From assembly GCA_902792815.1 (NCBI GenBank), contig CADBAY010000017.1, forward strand, positions 1 through 44,072: 44,072 nt of DNA, read 5' to 3'. The position numbers and the translations under genes were made by a program. Shown piece by piece: positions 41,879 to 44,072 of the stretch. This stretch comes from an uncultured Bacteroidia bacterium. GTDB taxonomy: Bacteria; Bacteroidota; Bacteroidia; Bacteroidales; UBA932. The stretch's first letter is position 1. The number at the start of each line of letters is the position of its first letter. The notes beneath the pieces were generated by a model. That model was not told the DNA's origin and ran no database searches. It saw only the letters and a program-made list of their open reading frames with translations.

Positions 41879-43128
41879 AACAATCCTATATGCGCGATGT
41901 CGTTCCTGTAGAACAGATTATCGCATTCAATCTTTCTGACTTGTTCGTAAACTTTCTTGCTGGCCTGCGCAAGGCCGGGCCCGGAGCCGACCACCATAAG
42001 CACGCGGCCACCGTTGGTCAAGTAGCGGCCCTCGCTGAGGGCGGTACCCATATGGTACACCTGGGCGTCCACTTTGTCAAGTCCTTCTATGCTGAAGCCT
42101 TTTTGGTAGTGCCCGGGATAGCCCTTTGAGGCAAGCACCACGCCCATCGTGACTTCATCTTTCCATTCGGGGGTGGCTACGGGAGTGCCGGTCGCCACAC
42201 CCTCGAAGATGCTGTATATGTCGCTCTCCAGCAGAGGGAGGACCACTTCCGTTTCAGGGTCGCCGAAGCGTGCATTGAATTCTATCACCTTTATGCCCTG
42301 AGGGGTCTTCATCAGGCCTCCGTACAGGACGCCGGAGAGGGGCAGCCCCTCGGCTGCCATTGCCGATGCCGCCTTGCACATTATTTGAGTGTAGGCAAAC
42401 AGGCGGTCCTGGTCGGTAATGAAGGGGAGTCCGGTGTAGGCGCCCATGCCACCAGTATTGGGACCCTTGTCGCCGTCGAATGCGCGTTTGTGGTCCTGAG
42501 AGAGTGGCATAGGGTAAACCCTATCTCCGTCCACGAAGCAGAGGAAGGAGAATTCGGGGCCGGTAAGATAGTCTTCGATCACCACTTTGCCCGCTCCGAA
42601 GGAATGGTCGAGCAGCATATCGGAGAGTGCCTGCCTGGCTTCTTCGAGGTCGGCGGCAATCACTACTCCCTTGCCGGCGGCAAGACCGTCGTATTTGAGA
42701 ACGGCAGGGAAGGGCCTGCAGGATACATAGTCAAGTGCCTCTTCGAAGCTGGTGAAACTGCGGTAGGCTGCAGTGGGAATGCCATATTTGTCCATGAGCT
42801 TCTTTGCAAACTCCTTGGAGCTCTCTATGGCGGTGGCGGCCTGAGTATGGCCGAATATCCTCAGCCCGGCGGCGCGGAAAGAATCCACGATGCCTGCGGC
42901 CAGCGCCGCCTCGGGACCTACAACGGTAAGATCTACTTTATTGTCCAGCGCAAACGCTTTAAGCCCTTCTACGTCAGTGTCTTTCAGGGGTACATTGCTT
43001 GCCTGCGCCCCTATGCCGGCATTGCCTGGGGCGCAATAAATCTTGCCCACCTGCGGGCTGCGGCTCAGGGCATCCACTATGGCATGCTCCCTGCCTCCTC
43101 CTCCGATGACAAGTACGGTTTTGCTCAT
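41866..43128 (-). CDS. purD: Phosphoribosylamine-glycine ligase (420 aa)
   Basis: Second step of de novo purine synthesis: joins glycine to phosphoribosylamine using ATP. ATP-grasp enzyme: start [13 protein letters not shown], central [40 protein letters not shown], and [17 protein letters not shown]. Complete. It begins 7 bases after purH ends and overlaps folD by 13 bases. Confidence 0.95.
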   Translation of the reverse strand: MSKTVLVIGGGGREHAIVDALSRSPQVGKIYCAPGNAGIGAQASNVPLKDTDVEGLKAFALDNKVDLTVVGPEAALAAGIVDSFRAAGLRIFGHTQAATAIESSKEFAKKLMDKYGIPTAAYRSFTSFEEALDYVSCRPFPAVLKYDGLAAGKGVVIAADLEEARQALSDMLLDHSFGAGKVVIEDYLTGPEFSFLCFVDGDRVYPMPLSQDHKRAFDGDKGPNTGGMGAYTGLPFITDQDRLFAYTQIMCKAASAMAAEGLPLSGVLYGGLMKTPQGIKVIEFNARFGDPETEVVLPLLESDIYSIFEGVATGTPVATPEWKDEVTMGVVLASKGYPGHYQKGFSIEGLDKVDAQVYHMGTALSEGRYLTNGGRVLMVVGSGPGLAQASKKVYEQVRKIECDNLFYRNDIAHIGLLWDK

Positions 43129-43135
43129 GTCGGGA

Positions 43136-44072
43136 TCAGTGTTTGAAGTGGCGTACGCCGGTAAACATCATGGTAATGCCCAGTTCGTCGGCCTTCTTGA
43201 CGGCATCTTCGTCGCGAATGCTGCCGCCGGGCTGGACGATGGCGGTAACACCGTACTGCGCTGCAAGCGCTACAGTGTCGTCGAAGGGCAGGAAGCCGTC
43301 GGACGCAAGTACCAGGCCCTCGGTGAAGCCAGCGTTCCTGGCCTCTTCGAGCGCTATCTGGGCGGAGCCTACGCGGTTGGTCTGCCCGGCGCCTATGCCT
43401 ATCGTGTGGCCGTCGCGGACTACTGCTATGGCATTGGATTTCACGTGCTTGACTATCTTCCAGCCGAAGTTGGCGTCGGCAAGCTGCTCGCGGGTGGGCT
43501 TGACGGCGGTTACGCACATCTGAGGTACCACGGTCTCGACCTGGGTGTCGAGATGCTGCGAGAGGAGCCCTCCGTTGACGCTGATATATTGCTGTACGGG
43601 ATCCTCGGAGCGGGTCATGTCAACCTGCAGGACGCGAAGATTCTTCTTGGCGGACAGTATTTCAAGGGCCTCGGGCGAGAAGGACGGCGCGATTACGATT
43701 TCGAGGAAGATGGGCTTCATGCCAAGGGCTATCTCGGCTGTCAGCTCACGGTTCACTCCCACTATGCCGCCGTAGATGCTCACTTTGTCGGCTTCGTATG
43801 CTGCTTGCCAGGCTTCTTCAATGGTGCTGCCGATGGCTGCACCGCAGGGATTCATGTGCTTGAGGGCCACGCAGAACGGCTCCTCGAAGTCGCGCAGCAC
43901 GTTAAGGGCTGCGTTGGCGTCCTGAATGTTATTGTACGACAGTTCTTTACCTTGTATCTGGGTAGCAAATGCAAGGGAGAATGGAGCGGGCTCGAGCGCG
44001 GCGTAGAAATTGGCGCTCTGGTGGGGGTTCTCGCCGTAGCGCAGGCCTTGCTTGAGGTCGTATTCGAGGAAG
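43136..44072 (-). CDS. purH: Bifunctional AICAR formyltransferase/IMP cyclohydrolase, 5' part missing
   Basis: The frame stays open to the right edge, so the CDS is partial; about 312 C-terminal residues are seen, covering the AICAR transformylase domain. It begins FLEYDLKQGLRYGENPHQSA with the substrate-binding GENPHQ and contains ELSYNNIQDANAAL, VALKHMNPCGAA (the Lys-His pair) and IVKHVKSNAI, then GAGQTNRVGSAQIALE, ending with GVRHFKH. The N-terminal cyclohydrolase half lies outside. A Met at 43900 is internal, not the start. Confidence 0.93.
   Translation of the reverse strand, partial: FLEYDLKQGLRYGENPHQSANFYAALEPAPFSLAFATQIQGKELSYNNIQDANAALNVLRDFEEPFCVALKHMNPCGAAIGSTIEEAWQAAYEADKVSIYGGIVGVNRELTAEIALGMKPIFLEIVIAPSFSPEALEILSAKKNLRVLQVDMTRSEDPVQQYISVNGGLLSQHLDTQVETVVPQMCVTAVKPTREQLADANFGWKIVKHVKSNAIAVVRDGHTIGIGAGQTNRVGSAQIALEEARNAGFTEGLVLASDGFLPFDDTVALAAQYGVTAIVQPGGSIRDEDAVKKADELGITMMFTGVRHFKH

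Overview
The window looks like chromosomal DNA of a Bacteroidota bacterium, most likely order Bacteroidales (gut or rumen type). The reasons are repeated -7 boxes of the form TAnnTTTG, many short lipoproteins with a Cys lipobox, and families largely confined to this phylum (DUF5020, DUF3853, DUF6266, DUF6371, FtsX-doublet permeases). I cannot name the genus. I see no CRISPR array, rRNA, IS element or integrase.

Layout. (1) 1-3263: tail of an ABC efflux locus (two MacB/FtsX-type permeases) and a small lipoprotein. (2) About 3.3-18.6 kb: an accessory island ending beside tRNA-Phe. It holds an amidase; a Vsr repair endonuclease convergent with a five-gene modification/restriction-like operon (C5 methyltransferase, DpnII-like protein, ParB-like protein, SNF2-type helicase, NOV_C/DUF3883 nuclease-like protein); a replication-like module (DUF3853, RepA-like ATPase, DUF6371 primase-like protein, HTH protein, 52-aa protein); and a plus-strand operon with two DUF6266 paralogues flanking an unknown protein, a holin-like protein and a spanin-like lipoprotein. 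The two divergent operons at 14.7-15.1 kb share a regulatory region with two good promoters, a perfect 16-bp palindrome and short direct repeats. (3) 18.6-44 kb: densely packed chromosomal genes: tRNA-Phe, a degenerate PriA-like protein, a dihydrolipoamide dehydrogenase, pgi, a glycerophosphodiesterase, glpK-glpF, a clostripain-guaB-guaA-DUF5020 operon, xerD, tdk, rsmI, a ComEA-like protein, a DUF389 membrane protein, a PagL-like outer-membrane protein, a five-gene stress-signalling operon and folD-purD-purH (purH cut by the window end).

How the genes work together. The island combines DNA modification, a helicase-nuclease pair and a phage-like lysis/replication set without its own integrase. 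It reads as a plasmid- or phage-derived element carrying a composite defence system. The 36-41 kb operon puts a (p)ppGpp synthetase-domain protein and a separate HD alarmone hydrolase next to a small kinase-like protein and a partner-switching pair (Cache-SpoIIE-HATPase fusion plus STAS antagonist). Nucleotide metabolism is prominent (guaB, a guaA lacking its glutaminase domain, tdk, folD, purD, purH).

The strongest points for a second look are the methyltransferase/ParB/SNF2/NOV_C system with a DpnII-like member missing its catalytic Glu, the PriA-like protein without ATPase or zinc motifs, the DUF6266-flanked lysis-like operon, and the fused phosphatase-kinase stress operon. All family names come from reading motifs by eye; no database search was run.
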